Positions 42,340 through 50,262 of a DNA stretch of 64,000 nucleotides are shown one piece after another. Under the pieces are notes generated by a model. The model was given only the letters and a program-made list of their open reading frames with translations, was not told the origin of the DNA and did not search any database. The translations under genes were made by a program, and so were the position numbers. This stretch comes from Streptomyces sp. A2-16. GTDB lineage: Bacteria; Actinomycetota; Actinomycetes; Streptomycetales; Streptomycetaceae. The DNA lies in the NCBI RefSeq assembly GCF_018128905.1, contig NZ_CP063808.1, positions 7,936,001-8,000,000 of the forward strand, written 5' to 3'. Numbering within the stretch: position 1 is the stretch's first letter; each line of letters opens with the position of its first letter.

Positions 42340-42943
42340 CGCGCCGTTCACCCCGCTCGACTTCCAGCTGGTCCTGCTGCGCCGCATGGCCGACCACAAT
42401 CCCGGCCTGGTGGAGGACGCGCGGCACACCCTGGGTGTCTCGATCGCGGACATGCGAGAGGCCAACAAGCGCTGGCAGGCGATGGTCCGTTCTCCCCCAC
42501 GCTCGAATGAACTCGCGCGGGGGCACCCCCATCGGGCCCGCGCCGCTGTGTCCCGGTACCGCTCGGTTCTCGGCGCTCCGGAGACCGTCCTGACCCGCAA
42601 GGTGGGCGAGCTGGAGTGCGAGGCCTGGCTCTGGCCCGTCCCCCTGTGGCCCGATCTCCGCTTCGAGGCGCTCCTGGCACCGAACGGCTCGACGGTGTGG
42701 AACGAATGGCTGGTCAGGGCACCGGAGGCAGAAGGTCCCGACCTGCGCACCCTGGAAGACCTCACCCCCTGGTCCTGCACGGTCGACGAGGCGGCCCGCG
42801 CCTTCCCCCCGGCCCGCCCCCTGGAGGGCACGGCCCCGACCCGCTGGGGCCTGACCTTCACGGCCCCGGACCAGCAGGGCGCACACCGCGAGGTGACGGC
42901 CGAGTTCACATGGGGCCTGCTTCAGCGACTGACCGTGCGCTGA
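42314..42943 (+). CDS. Conserved hypothetical protein with in-frame repeat insertion
   Basis: A 209-residue soluble protein I cannot assign. The N-terminus (FTPLDFQLVLLRRMADHNPGLVEDARHTLGVSIADMREANKRWQ) is helical. The second half is beta-rich with many Trp and Pro (WLWPVPLWPDLRFEALL). Between them residues about 60-72 (RSPPRSNELARGHPH) come from an inserted palindromic element (42492-42531). ATG 42314 is preferred (GGGGGT precedes it); GTG 42284 and ATG 42305 are in frame. It ends overlapping the convergent methyltransferase gene by 22 bp and is the last gene of the glycoconjugate operon. Confidence 0.75.
   Translation: MPSGKQAASAPFTPLDFQLVLLRRMADHNPGLVEDARHTLGVSIADMREANKRWQAMVRSPPRSNELARGHPHRARAAVSRYRSVLGAPETVLTRKVGELECEAWLWPVPLWPDLRFEALLAPNGSTVWNEWLVRAPEAEGPDLRTLEDLTPWSCTVDEAARAFPPARPLEGTAPTRWGLTFTAPDQQGAHREVTAEFTWGLLQRLTVR
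42492..42531. repeat. Short palindromic Streptomyces repeat inside a coding region
   Basis: CTCCCCCACGCTCG and CGCGCGGGGGCACCCCCA form an imperfect hairpin around ATGAACT. Near-identical wording (CCCCCACGCTCGGCTTCGCTCG-type) is familiar as a dispersed element in Streptomyces. It is translated in frame within the hypothetical gene. Confidence 0.7.
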
Positions 42944-43566
42944 CCGGCCTCGGCGGTCCGGCGCCGCGTCCCCACCAGCGTGGCCAGGTCCTCGGCCAGG
43001 GGAAGCTCGACCGTGTCCAGGGCCGGGTGCTCCAGCCAGAGCAGGCGGGGGCGGTCGGGGCGACCGTCGTGCCGGGGCGGCCAGTCCGACGCCGGAGTGA
43101 AGTCGTCGACCACGATCCGGCCGCCGGGGACCAGGAGGCGGGCCGGGTCGGCCGGGGTGTCGCCGGGCGTCTTGCCGGTGCCGCCGCCGTCGAGGACGAG
43201 GAGGTCGTAGGGGCCGTGGTCCTCGATGCGACGCCAGTCGCCGTGGAGGATCCGCACGTCGGGACGGTCGGCGAACACCTCGGCGGCGACGCGCGCACGC
43301 TCCGGATCGCGCTCCACGCTGACGAGCCGTACGCCGTCCCGCGCCCCCGAGGCCAGCCACGCCAGGCCGACCCCGCAGCCCGTGCCCGTCTCTGCGACGC
43401 GCTGCCGGGCCCCGCCCGCCAAGGCGTGCAGCAGACGGCCCTGTTCGGGGCGGCAGGAGTACGGGAAGCCGTGCGCACGGGCCGCGGCGAGAGCGCGTAC
43501 GACGAGCGCGGGGAGGTGGGCCTCCGTGTCGTACGCGTCGGTTCCTGACATCGCCATGGCGGCCAT
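42922..43566 (-). CDS. Class I SAM-dependent methyltransferase (O-methyltransferase-like)
   Basis: A 214-residue protein: VAETGTGCGVGLAWLASG (motif I), VRLVSVERDPERARVAAEVF, then YDLLVLDGGGTGKTP and PARLLVPGGRIVVDDFTP. The DGGGTG loop and VDDF motif resemble catechol-type O-methyltransferases (Methyltransf_24). Substrate unknown. Starts are possible at 43566, 43557 or 43551; none has a strong ribosome-binding site, so the longest is given. It converges with and overlaps the glycoconjugate operon by 22 bp, and is encoded 10 bp downstream of the MerR-PP2C gene, probably co-transcribed with it. Confidence 0.82.
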   Translation of the reverse strand: MAAMAMSGTDAYDTEAHLPALVVRALAAARAHGFPYSCRPEQGRLLHALAGGARQRVAETGTGCGVGLAWLASGARDGVRLVSVERDPERARVAAEVFADRPDVRILHGDWRRIEDHGPYDLLVLDGGGTGKTPGDTPADPARLLVPGGRIVVDDFTPASDWPPRHDGRPDRPRLLWLEHPALDTVELPLAEDLATLVGTRRRTAEAGQRTVSR

Positions 43567-43576
43567 GATGCAGCGG

Positions 43577-44629
43577 TCAGGCCGTCGTCTCCACCACGTC
43601 CGCCACCACGCAGCTGACGTTGTCCGGGCCGCCCGCGGTGTTCGCCGCCTCGACCAGGGTGTGCACGGCCGTGTCGGGGGCGGGGGCGTCGGAGAGCAGG
43701 GCGCGGATGGCGGTGTCGGGGACGACTGCGGTCAGGCCGTCGGAGCACAGGAGATAGCGGTCGCCCGGCTCGGCGTCGTGGAGCCTCAGGTCCGGGGTGC
43801 CGGTCGTGAGGGCCTTGAGGAGCAGGGCTCGCTGCGGGTGGGTGACGGCCTCCTGCGCGGTGAGCCGGCCCTCGTCGATCAGCGACTGGACCACCGTGTG
43901 GTCGTGGGTGATGCGGAAGAGGGTGCCGCCGCGCAGCAGGTAGGCGCGCGAGTCGCCGATGTGGACCAGGGCGAGACGGGAGCCGGTCCACAGCAGGGCG
44001 GTCAGGGTGGTGCCGTTCTCGTCCGCGCCCGCGTCCACGTCCCGCACCGCCTCGCTCGCCCCGTGCACGGCGTCCTCCAGGACATTGAGGACGTTGCCGG
44101 CCGGGAGTTCGGCGCCGTCCAGGGACCGCAGGGCCGCCACGGCCGCGCTGCTGGCGGGGGCGCCGGCCGGGCCGTAGCCGTCGGCGACCGCGAGCAGGCG
44201 GGCGCCCGCGTAGGCCGTGTCCTGGTTGGCGGGGCGGACCCGGCCAGGATCCGAGTGGGCGCAGTAGCGCAGTTCCAGCACGGTGGTGTCCTTCCTCGGT
44301 GCCGCTGTCAGCTCGTCGACGAGGAACGCGGCGAGGTCCCGCCGTACGGCCGTCTCGGCCTCGACCTGCGCCCAGTACGCACGGATCTCACCGGCGGCGG
44401 CTTCGGGCGGGAGCGCGCACACGGTCCGGATGCGGGCCAGCGGCATGCCCAGCCGCCGCAGCCAGGCCACCAGGCGGGCCTGTTCCAGCTGGTCCGGGGT
44501 GTAGTAGCGGTAGCCCGTCCCCGCGTCCACGCGTGCCGGACGCAGCAGCTCCAGCTCGTCGTAGAGCCGCAGTGCCTTCGGGGACAGCCGGCACGCCCGC
44601 GCGAAGGCCCCGATCGTCAGCCACTCCAT
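43577..44629 (-). CDS. MerR-type DNA-binding domain fused to PP2C phosphatase
   Basis: A 350-residue fusion. Residues 1 to about 75 are a MerR winged helix (TIGAFARACRLSPKALRLYDELELLRPARV, then YRYYTPDQLEQARLVAWLRRLGMPL), followed by a dimerisation helix. Residues about 120-350 are a PP2C Ser/Thr phosphatase with its metal ligands and motifs: RPANQDTAY, VADGYGPAG (usual DGMGG altered), HIGDSRAYLL, LLCSDGLTAV and GGPDNVSCVV. It could link dephosphorylation, or binding of a phosphorylated partner, to promoter control, with a Ser/Thr kinase encoded 26 kb away. AGGGAGGGCGC precedes the ATG. Confidence 0.9.
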   Translation of the reverse strand: MEWLTIGAFARACRLSPKALRLYDELELLRPARVDAGTGYRYYTPDQLEQARLVAWLRRLGMPLARIRTVCALPPEAAAGEIRAYWAQVEAETAVRRDLAAFLVDELTAAPRKDTTVLELRYCAHSDPGRVRPANQDTAYAGARLLAVADGYGPAGAPASSAAVAALRSLDGAELPAGNVLNVLEDAVHGASEAVRDVDAGADENGTTLTALLWTGSRLALVHIGDSRAYLLRGGTLFRITHDHTVVQSLIDEGRLTAQEAVTHPQRALLLKALTTGTPDLRLHDAEPGDRYLLCSDGLTAVVPDTAIRALLSDAPAPDTAVHTLVEAANTAGGPDNVSCVVADVVETTA

Positions 44630-44770
44630 GCGCCCTCCCTTGTTCCTCGTCTCGATGGTGGGGCTTCACCGAGGGGGAAGGTAAAGGGGTTGCCGCGGTT
44701 CCCCGCGGCCCGGTTAGCCTGCCGGTCGATCCGTGTCCGCGTGTCGATCCGTACGGGAGAGGAACCCGCC

Positions 44771-45643
44771 GTGCCCCGAGTCGCCCTTGTCACCTACGAC
44801 CCCCGGCCGGAGCCCAGCAAGGACGCCGACCTGCCCGTGCTGGTGGCGGCGCTGCGCGAGGCCGGGGCCGACGCGCGGGCCGTGGCCTGGGACGACGAGG
44901 ACGTCGACTGGTCCGGCTACGACCTGGCCGTCATCCGCTCCACCTGGGACTACAGCTGGCGGGCGGCCGAGTTCGTGGCCTGGGCGGAGCGCTGCGGCAA
45001 GGCGACGCGGCTCGCCAATCCGGTGGAGGTGGTGCGCTGGAACACCGACAAGCGCTACCTCGGGGAGCTCGCCGAGGCGGGGGTGCCGGTGGTGCCGACC
45101 CGCTATCTCGCGCCCGGCGACCCGGCCGACCTGCCCGGCGACCACGAGTACGTCGTCAAGCCGACGTCGGGGGCGGGCGCGCGGTATGCCGCCCGGTACA
45201 CGCCCGAGCAGCACGGGAGTGCCGTACGACAGCTGGAGCGCATGCATGCGGAGGGGCTGACCGCGATGGTGCAGCCGTACATGCGGAGCATCGACGCGGG
45301 CGGTGAGCGGGCACTGCAGTTCTTCGGGGGACGGCTGCTGCACGCCAGCCGCAAGCGGGCCGTCCTCGCTCCCGGTACGGCCTTCGACGCGGCCAAGGTC
45401 GCCCACCCCGGCCTGGAACCCTGGACGCCGACCCCGGCCGAGCGCGCCGTCGCCGAACGCGCCCTGACCGCCGTACCGGAGGCGCCGGAGCTGCTGTACG
45501 CGCGCGTGGACCTCGTCGACGGGGAGGACGGGCAGCCGCGGGTGATGGAACTGGAGCTGGTCGAGCCGAACCTCTTCCTGTTCCTGCACCCGGAGTCGGT
45601 GCGGCCGGTGGTGGACGCGGTGCTGCGGGCCGCCCGGCACTAG
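44771..45643 (+). CDS. ATP-grasp family ligase (RimK/DcsG-like)
   Basis: A 290-residue ATP-grasp enzyme. The N-terminal domain has VALVTYDPRPEPSKDADLP and VIRSTWDYSWR, characteristic of the group containing the D-cycloserine ligase DcsG. The ATP-binding part shows NTDKRYLGELAEAGVPVVPT, VVKPTSGAG, a metal-binding end MELELVEPNLFLF. These enzymes join a carboxylate to an amine or cyclise an amino acid using ATP; the substrate is unknown and no cycloserine genes are nearby. GTG 44771 is preceded by GGGAGAGGAA. The gene is divergent from MerR-PP2C. Confidence 0.85.
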   Translation: MPRVALVTYDPRPEPSKDADLPVLVAALREAGADARAVAWDDEDVDWSGYDLAVIRSTWDYSWRAAEFVAWAERCGKATRLANPVEVVRWNTDKRYLGELAEAGVPVVPTRYLAPGDPADLPGDHEYVVKPTSGAGARYAARYTPEQHGSAVRQLERMHAEGLTAMVQPYMRSIDAGGERALQFFGGRLLHASRKRAVLAPGTAFDAAKVAHPGLEPWTPTPAERAVAERALTAVPEAPELLYARVDLVDGEDGQPRVMELELVEPNLFLFLHPESVRPVVDAVLRAARH

Positions 45644-45754
45644 ATCCACGGGGGCATGGTGGTGACGGTGGCATCTGCGGTGGTGTGGCTCGTCATGGTC
45701 GTGCCGGGGTTCGGGTAGGACCGACAGCGACGACAGCTTTAGGAGTTGTGAAGC

Positions 45755-47200
45755 GTGACCTCTCTCTTCCCGGCCCTCAGGGGCGCCCCGGCGAACCGGC
45801 CCGCCCTGCGGTTCGGCGACCGCTCACTCACCTACGGGCAACTCGCGGCCGCGACCGGCGCCCTGGCGGGCCGTCTCGCGCGGTACGACCGCGTGGCCGT
45901 ATGGGCGACCGCGGAACTGGAGACCGCGGTGGCCGTGGTGGCGGCGCTGGAGGCCGGTGTCGCCGCGGTGCCGCTCAATCCGAAGTCCGGCGAGAAGGAG
46001 CTCGGGCACATCCTCAACGACAGCGCGCCGGGCCTGCTGCTCGCCGCGCCCGGCGCCGAACTCCCGCCTGCCCTGGGCGACTTGGAGCGCCTCGACATCG
46101 ACGCGCACGCCACCGGCGGCGCCACCCCGGAGCCGCGGGCACAGGACGGCGACCCCGCCCTGGTCGTCTACACCTCCGGCACCACCGGCCCGCCGAAGGG
46201 TGCCGTGATCCCCCGTCGGGCCGTCGCCACCACGCTGGACGCCCTCGCCGACGCCTGGCAGTGGACGCCGGACGACGTCCTCGTGCACGGTCTGCCCCTC
46301 TTCCATGTGCACGGCCTGGTCCTCGGCATCCTCGGCCCGCTCCGCCGCGGCGGCTCGGTCCGTCACCTCGGCCGGTTCAGCACGGACGGCGTGGCCCGCG
46401 AACTGAACGACGGCGCGACGATGCTCTTCGGTGTCCCCACGATGTACCACCGCATCGCCGAAACCCTGCCGGAGGACCCGGAGTTGGCGAAGGCCCTGGG
46501 CGGGGCCCGGCTCCTCGTCTCCGGCTCGGCGGCGCTGCCCGTGCACGACCACGAGCGCATCACGGCCACGACCGGCCGCCGGGTCATCGAGCGCTACGGC
46601 ATGACGGAGACCCTCATGAACACCAGCGTGCGCGCCGACGGCGAGCCGCGCGCCGGGACGGTGGGCGTGCCGCTGCCGGGCGTGGAGCTGCGGCTGGTGG
46701 AGGAGGACGGGGCGCCGATCACGTCGTACGACGGCGAGACGGTGGGCGAGATCCAGGTGCGCGGGCCCAACCTGTTCACCGAGTACCTGAACCGGCCGGA
46801 CGCGACGGCGACCGCGTTCACGGCGGACGGGTGGTTCCGTACGGGGGACATGGCGGTGCGGGACGCGGACGGATACGTCCGGATCGTCGGCCGGAAGGCC
46901 ACCGACCTGATCAAGAGCGGGGGTTACAAGATCGGGGCGGGCGAGATCGAGAACGCGCTGCTGGAGCACCCGGGGGTGCGGGAGGCCGCGGTGACCGGGG
47001 AACCGGACCCGGACCTGGGTGAGCGGATCGTGGCGTGGATCGTCGCGCAGGACCCTCAATCGCCGCCGCAGCTGGACGAGTTGGCGGACCATGTGGCGCG
47101 CCGGCTGGCTCCCCACAAGCGTCCCAGGGTCGTCCATCACATCGACTCCCTTCCCCGCAACGACATGGGCAAGATCATGAAGCGGGCACTGCATGGCTGA
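45755..47200 (+). CDS. matB: Malonyl-CoA synthetase MatB
   Basis: A 481-residue acyl-CoA synthetase: VVYTSGTTGPPKGAVIPRR (P-loop), HGLPLFHVHGLVLGILGPL, ERYGMTETLMNTSV, RTGDMAVRD and the C-terminal RNDMGKIMKRAL with the catalytic Lys. The sequence closely follows what I remember of Streptomyces coelicolor MatB, which makes malonyl- or methylmalonyl-CoA from the diacid, CoA and ATP, supplying extender units. A GTG start fits; AGGAG lies ten bases upstream. It overlaps the carboxyltransferase gene by 8 bp, so the products probably serve one malonyl-CoA/carboxyl pathway. Confidence 0.93.
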   Translation: MTSLFPALRGAPANRPALRFGDRSLTYGQLAAATGALAGRLARYDRVAVWATAELETAVAVVAALEAGVAAVPLNPKSGEKELGHILNDSAPGLLLAAPGAELPPALGDLERLDIDAHATGGATPEPRAQDGDPALVVYTSGTTGPPKGAVIPRRAVATTLDALADAWQWTPDDVLVHGLPLFHVHGLVLGILGPLRRGGSVRHLGRFSTDGVARELNDGATMLFGVPTMYHRIAETLPEDPELAKALGGARLLVSGSAALPVHDHERITATTGRRVIERYGMTETLMNTSVRADGEPRAGTVGVPLPGVELRLVEEDGAPITSYDGETVGEIQVRGPNLFTEYLNRPDATATAFTADGWFRTGDMAVRDADGYVRIVGRKATDLIKSGGYKIGAGEIENALLEHPGVREAAVTGEPDPDLGERIVAWIVAQDPQSPPQLDELADHVARRLAPHKRPRVVHHIDSLPRNDMGKIMKRALHG

Positions 47201-49016
47201 GCGCCTTTCCGCACGGGAGGTCGTCGCCCTGGTGGCCGACGACTTCACCGAAATCCCGTACCCCGAACGGCAGTCGAGGCCCGACGGCCCCCTCGCCTGG
47301 CAGGGCTACGACGACGCGCGCGCCCGCGCCGCGGAACGCACCGGCGAGCAGGAGTCGGTCGTCTGCGGCACGGCACACGTCGAGGGCACCCCGGCCGTCC
47401 TGATCGCCTTCGAGTTCGGCTTCCTCGGCGGCTCCCTGGGCGAACGCACCGGCGACCGGCTGGAGGCCGCGTACACGTACGCCCGTGCGCACCGCCTCCC
47501 CGTGGTCCCGTTGGTGGCCACGGGCGGCAGCCGTATGCAGGAGGGCATGCTCGCCCTCACCCAACTCCAGCGCGTGGCACGCCAGTCGGCCCTCACCCGC
47601 GAGGCGGGCCTGCCCCAGATCGCGGTCCTGCGCGACCCCACCACGGGCGGCGGCTGGGCCACCCTGGGCGCCGGCGCGGACGTGATCCTCGCCCTTCCCG
47701 ACGCCCAGGTCGGCTTCGCGGGCTCCCGCGTCCGCCCCCCGAACGCGGACCCGACGGCATACACGGCCCAGGCACAGGTGGCATCGGGCGCGGCAGACAC
47801 GGTGGTGCCCGCGGCGGCCCTGCGGGAGACGCTGGGCCAGTGGCTGCGACTGCTGGGTCGCCGGGCGAGCGGGACGGCTCTTGGGCCGGCGGACGCGGGC
47901 GCTGGGACGGCTCGCGGGACGGCGGACGCGGCCGGCGGGACGGCTCCCGGACTGGCGGCCACAGCGGAGGGGACGACACGCGGGTCGGCGGACACAACCG
48001 GCAGGGCGGCTCGCGGGACGGCGGACGCAGCGGAGGGGACGACACGCCGGTCGGCGGACACAGCCAGCGGAGCGGCTCGCGGGTCGGCGGACGCAGCCGG
48101 CGGGGCGACCCCTGAGCCGGTGGACGCAATCGGCGGAACGTCCCCCGGCCCGGCGGACACAGCGGAGAGGGCGAGCCGCAGGTCGGCAGACGCAACCGGC
48201 AGCGCGGCCCACACGACGGCGGAGGCAGCCGGCGGGACGGCCCCTGAGCCGGTGGACGCAGCCGGCGGGACGGCCCCTGAGCCGGCGGACGCAACCGGCA
48301 CGACGGTGCCCGCACCGGCGGACGCCGTCCGCGTGGCGCCCCCGGTGCCGGGCGTCGAGCCCGCCCCGGTCCCCCGCCCCCTCGGTGTCACCGATCTCCC
48401 CGGCACCGGCTGGGACGCCGTTCTGCGGGCCCGGTCTCCCCGACGTCCACGAGCCGGGCAGTACTTGGACGCCTACTTCAGTCACCGCGTCGCGATCTCC
48501 GGTGACCGTTGCGGCGGCACCGACCCGGGGATGCTGTGCGGGTTCGGCGAGCACGAGGGCCGTACCGTGGCCTACGCAGCCCAGACCGGTACGGCGACCC
48601 GGCCCGCCGGCTACCGCACCGCGACCCGCCTGATCCGCCTCGCGGACCGCCTGGGCATCCCGGTGCTCACCCTCGTCGACACCCCGGGCGCGGCCAACGA
48701 CGCCGAGGCCGAACGCCAGGGCGCGGGCGCGGCCATCGCCGAGCTGTTCACCACGGTCGCCTCCGCCCGCACCCCGATCACCACCCTCCTGATCGGCGAG
48801 GGCGGCTCCGGCGGCGCCCTCGCCCTGGCCGCCCCCGGCACCACGTACGCCACACCGGACAGCTACTTCTCCGTGATCGCACCGGAACTGGCGGCGGCGA
48901 TCCTGAAACGCCCCCCGGAGGAGGCGGAGACGACGGCGAACCACCTGCGGATCCGTCCGCAGGACCTGGTGGAGCTCGGGGTGGTCGCAGCAGCGGACGG
49001 GAGGACACCGTCGTAG
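47193..49016 (+). CDS. Fused acyl-CoA carboxyltransferase with expanded 11-residue repeat linker
   Basis: A 607-residue biotin-dependent-type carboxyltransferase with both halves in one chain. The N-half (about 1-220) is beta-like: VCGTAHVEGTPAVLIAFEFGF, ATGGSRMQEGMLAL (oxyanion loop). The C-half (about 400-607) is alpha-like: GQYLDAYFSHRVAISGDR, LVDTPGAAND, GEGGSGGALALA. They are joined by about 155 residues of an Ala/Gly/Thr-rich repeat with no fold, encoded by a 33-bp minisatellite (47871-48332). Normal family members have about 450 residues and no such linker. Sharing an overlapped start with matB, it probably acts on malonyl- or a related acyl-CoA; an accessory biotin carrier is not seen here. 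Confidence 0.85.
   Translation: MAERLSAREVVALVADDFTEIPYPERQSRPDGPLAWQGYDDARARAAERTGEQESVVCGTAHVEGTPAVLIAFEFGFLGGSLGERTGDRLEAAYTYARAHRLPVVPLVATGGSRMQEGMLALTQLQRVARQSALTREAGLPQIAVLRDPTTGGGWATLGAGADVILALPDAQVGFAGSRVRPPNADPTAYTAQAQVASGAADTVVPAAALRETLGQWLRLLGRRASGTALGPADAGAGTARGTADAAGGTAPGLAATAEGTTRGSADTTGRAARGTADAAEGTTRRSADTASGAARGSADAAGGATPEPVDAIGGTSPGPADTAERASRRSADATGSAAHTTAEAAGGTAPEPVDAAGGTAPEPADATGTTVPAPADAVRVAPPVPGVEPAPVPRPLGVTDLPGTGWDAVLRARSPRRPRAGQYLDAYFSHRVAISGDRCGGTDPGMLCGFGEHEGRTVAYAAQTGTATRPAGYRTATRLIRLADRLGIPVLTLVDTPGAANDAEAERQGAGAAIAELFTTVASARTPITTLLIGEGGSGGALALAAPGTTYATPDSYFSVIAPELAAAILKRPPEEAETTANHLRIRPQDLVELGVVAAADGRTPS
47871..48332 (+). repeat. Fourteen in-frame copies of a 33-bp minisatellite
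   Basis: Units start every 33 bp from 47871. A typical copy is GGGACGGCTCGCGGGACG... and encodes GTARGTADAAG-like 11-mers (Gly-Thr/Ala, Arg/Pro/Ser, then A-D-A/T). Copies range from near identical (48234 and 48267) to diverged. Copy number must change by whole units to keep the frame. Confidence 0.9.
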
Positions 49017-49213
49017 CCGCCCAGGGCGTCCCTGACCCCCGGTCATACAACCTTACAAAATCTTTACATCGGACATAAGCGACAAAACCGCCCATTCAGC
49101 GGCACCCCACCCGGCCCCCTAATAAAGGCGCCCCCTCCCCCCACCCCCGCACGATGCCACTAAGCCCCGCCACCCGGCGCGGCCCACGGTCTGTGCTCTC
49201 GGGAGGACCTGCC

Positions 49214-50251
49214 ATGACCGCCAGTCTGGAGCAGCTGCGCCGCTGCCACTTCGCCGTCGACCTGGGTGCGGCGAGGACGCGGGTGTACGTGAAGGGGGCC
49301 GGGCTCGTCGTCGACCAGCCGTCGGCCGCCGCCGTGAACACCAAGACCGGCGCGCTGATCGCGGTCGGCGAGTTCGCCGAGAAGATGACGGGGCGTACGC
49401 CCGACTACATCCGTGTCGTCCGGCCCGTCTCCGGCGGCACGGTCGTCGACATCGAGATGGCCCAGCGCATGCTGCGGCACCTGCTCGGCGACAAGATCCG
49501 CCGCAATCTGCGCCGCAAGCCCCGCCTCCGGGCGGCCGCCTGCACCCCGCACGACGCCGACCCGCTGGCCCGCCGCGCGGCGATCGAGACCCTCGTGGGC
49601 CTCGGGGCACGGCGCGTGGAGCTCGTGGACACCCTCATCGCGGCCGCCGTCGGCTGCGGACTGCCCGTCGAACGCCCCGAGGCCACCATGATCATGGTGT
49701 GCGGGGCCGCCGCCACCCAGGTCGCCGTGCTCTCCCTCGGGTCGATCGTGACCGCCGAGCGCATCCCGGTGGGCGGCGAGGCCGTCGACCACGCGATCGT
49801 CCAGCACCTGCGTCACGAGCACGAGCTGATGCTGCCCAGTCAGTCCGTACGACCGCTGCAGCTCGCCCTCTCCGGCAACGGCCTCACCCCGCAGGGCCCC
49901 GCCTCCACCGAGATCCACGGACGGGACGTCGCCACCGGTCTCGCCCGTTCCGTGCAGGTCGACACCGCCGCCGTCCGGGACGCCATCGAGACCCCGCTGA
50001 CCGCCGTGCTCGACGGCATCGGCCGGGTGCTGCGCAACTGCCCGCCCGACCTGGTGGCCGACCTCGCCGACCGCGGGATCATGATGGTCGGCGGTTCGGC
50101 CCTGCTCCCCGGGCTCGACCAGATGCTGCGGCACGCCACCGGGATGCCGGTGCACATCGCCGAGCGGCCCGACGTCTGCGCCGTACAGGGACTGGGGTAC
50201 ATGCTGGAGGGCCAGATCGAACCGCTGTCGCTCGACCCGCTGGCCACCTGA
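49214..50251 (+). CDS. Divergent MreB/Mbl-like actin-fold protein
   Basis: A 345-residue actin/Hsp70-superfamily protein of the MreB group. It retains phosphate-1-like FAVDLGAARTRVYVKG, the loop VRPVSGGTVVDIEMAQRML, phosphate-2 region ATMIMVCGAAATQVAVLSLG, and the adenosine motif IMMVGGSALLPGLDQML. Some catalytic wording of true MreB (DLGTAN) is changed (DLGAAR), so ATP turnover may be weak. The length equals MreB, but no mreC/mreD/rodA genes are close, so it is a paralogue rather than the main shape protein. ATG 49214 follows GGGAGGACC. An AT-rich stretch at 49050-49080 (TTACAAAATCTTTACAT) probably holds its promoter. Confidence 0.85.
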   Translation: MTASLEQLRRCHFAVDLGAARTRVYVKGAGLVVDQPSAAAVNTKTGALIAVGEFAEKMTGRTPDYIRVVRPVSGGTVVDIEMAQRMLRHLLGDKIRRNLRRKPRLRAAACTPHDADPLARRAAIETLVGLGARRVELVDTLIAAAVGCGLPVERPEATMIMVCGAAATQVAVLSLGSIVTAERIPVGGEAVDHAIVQHLRHEHELMLPSQSVRPLQLALSGNGLTPQGPASTEIHGRDVATGLARSVQVDTAAVRDAIETPLTAVLDGIGRVLRNCPPDLVADLADRGIMMVGGSALLPGLDQMLRHATGMPVHIAERPDVCAVQGLGYMLEGQIEPLSLDPLAT

Positions 50252-50262
50252 GGCGCGGGCCG

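Noticed and set aside
44771..45643. D-cycloserine biosynthesis ligase
   Set aside because: Only the ATP-grasp motifs match; none of the other cycloserine genes is present.
45755..49016. Part of a polyketide gene cluster because of matB
   Set aside because: No PKS, ACP or tailoring enzymes around it; matB with a carboxyltransferase is also found as an independent housekeeping pair.
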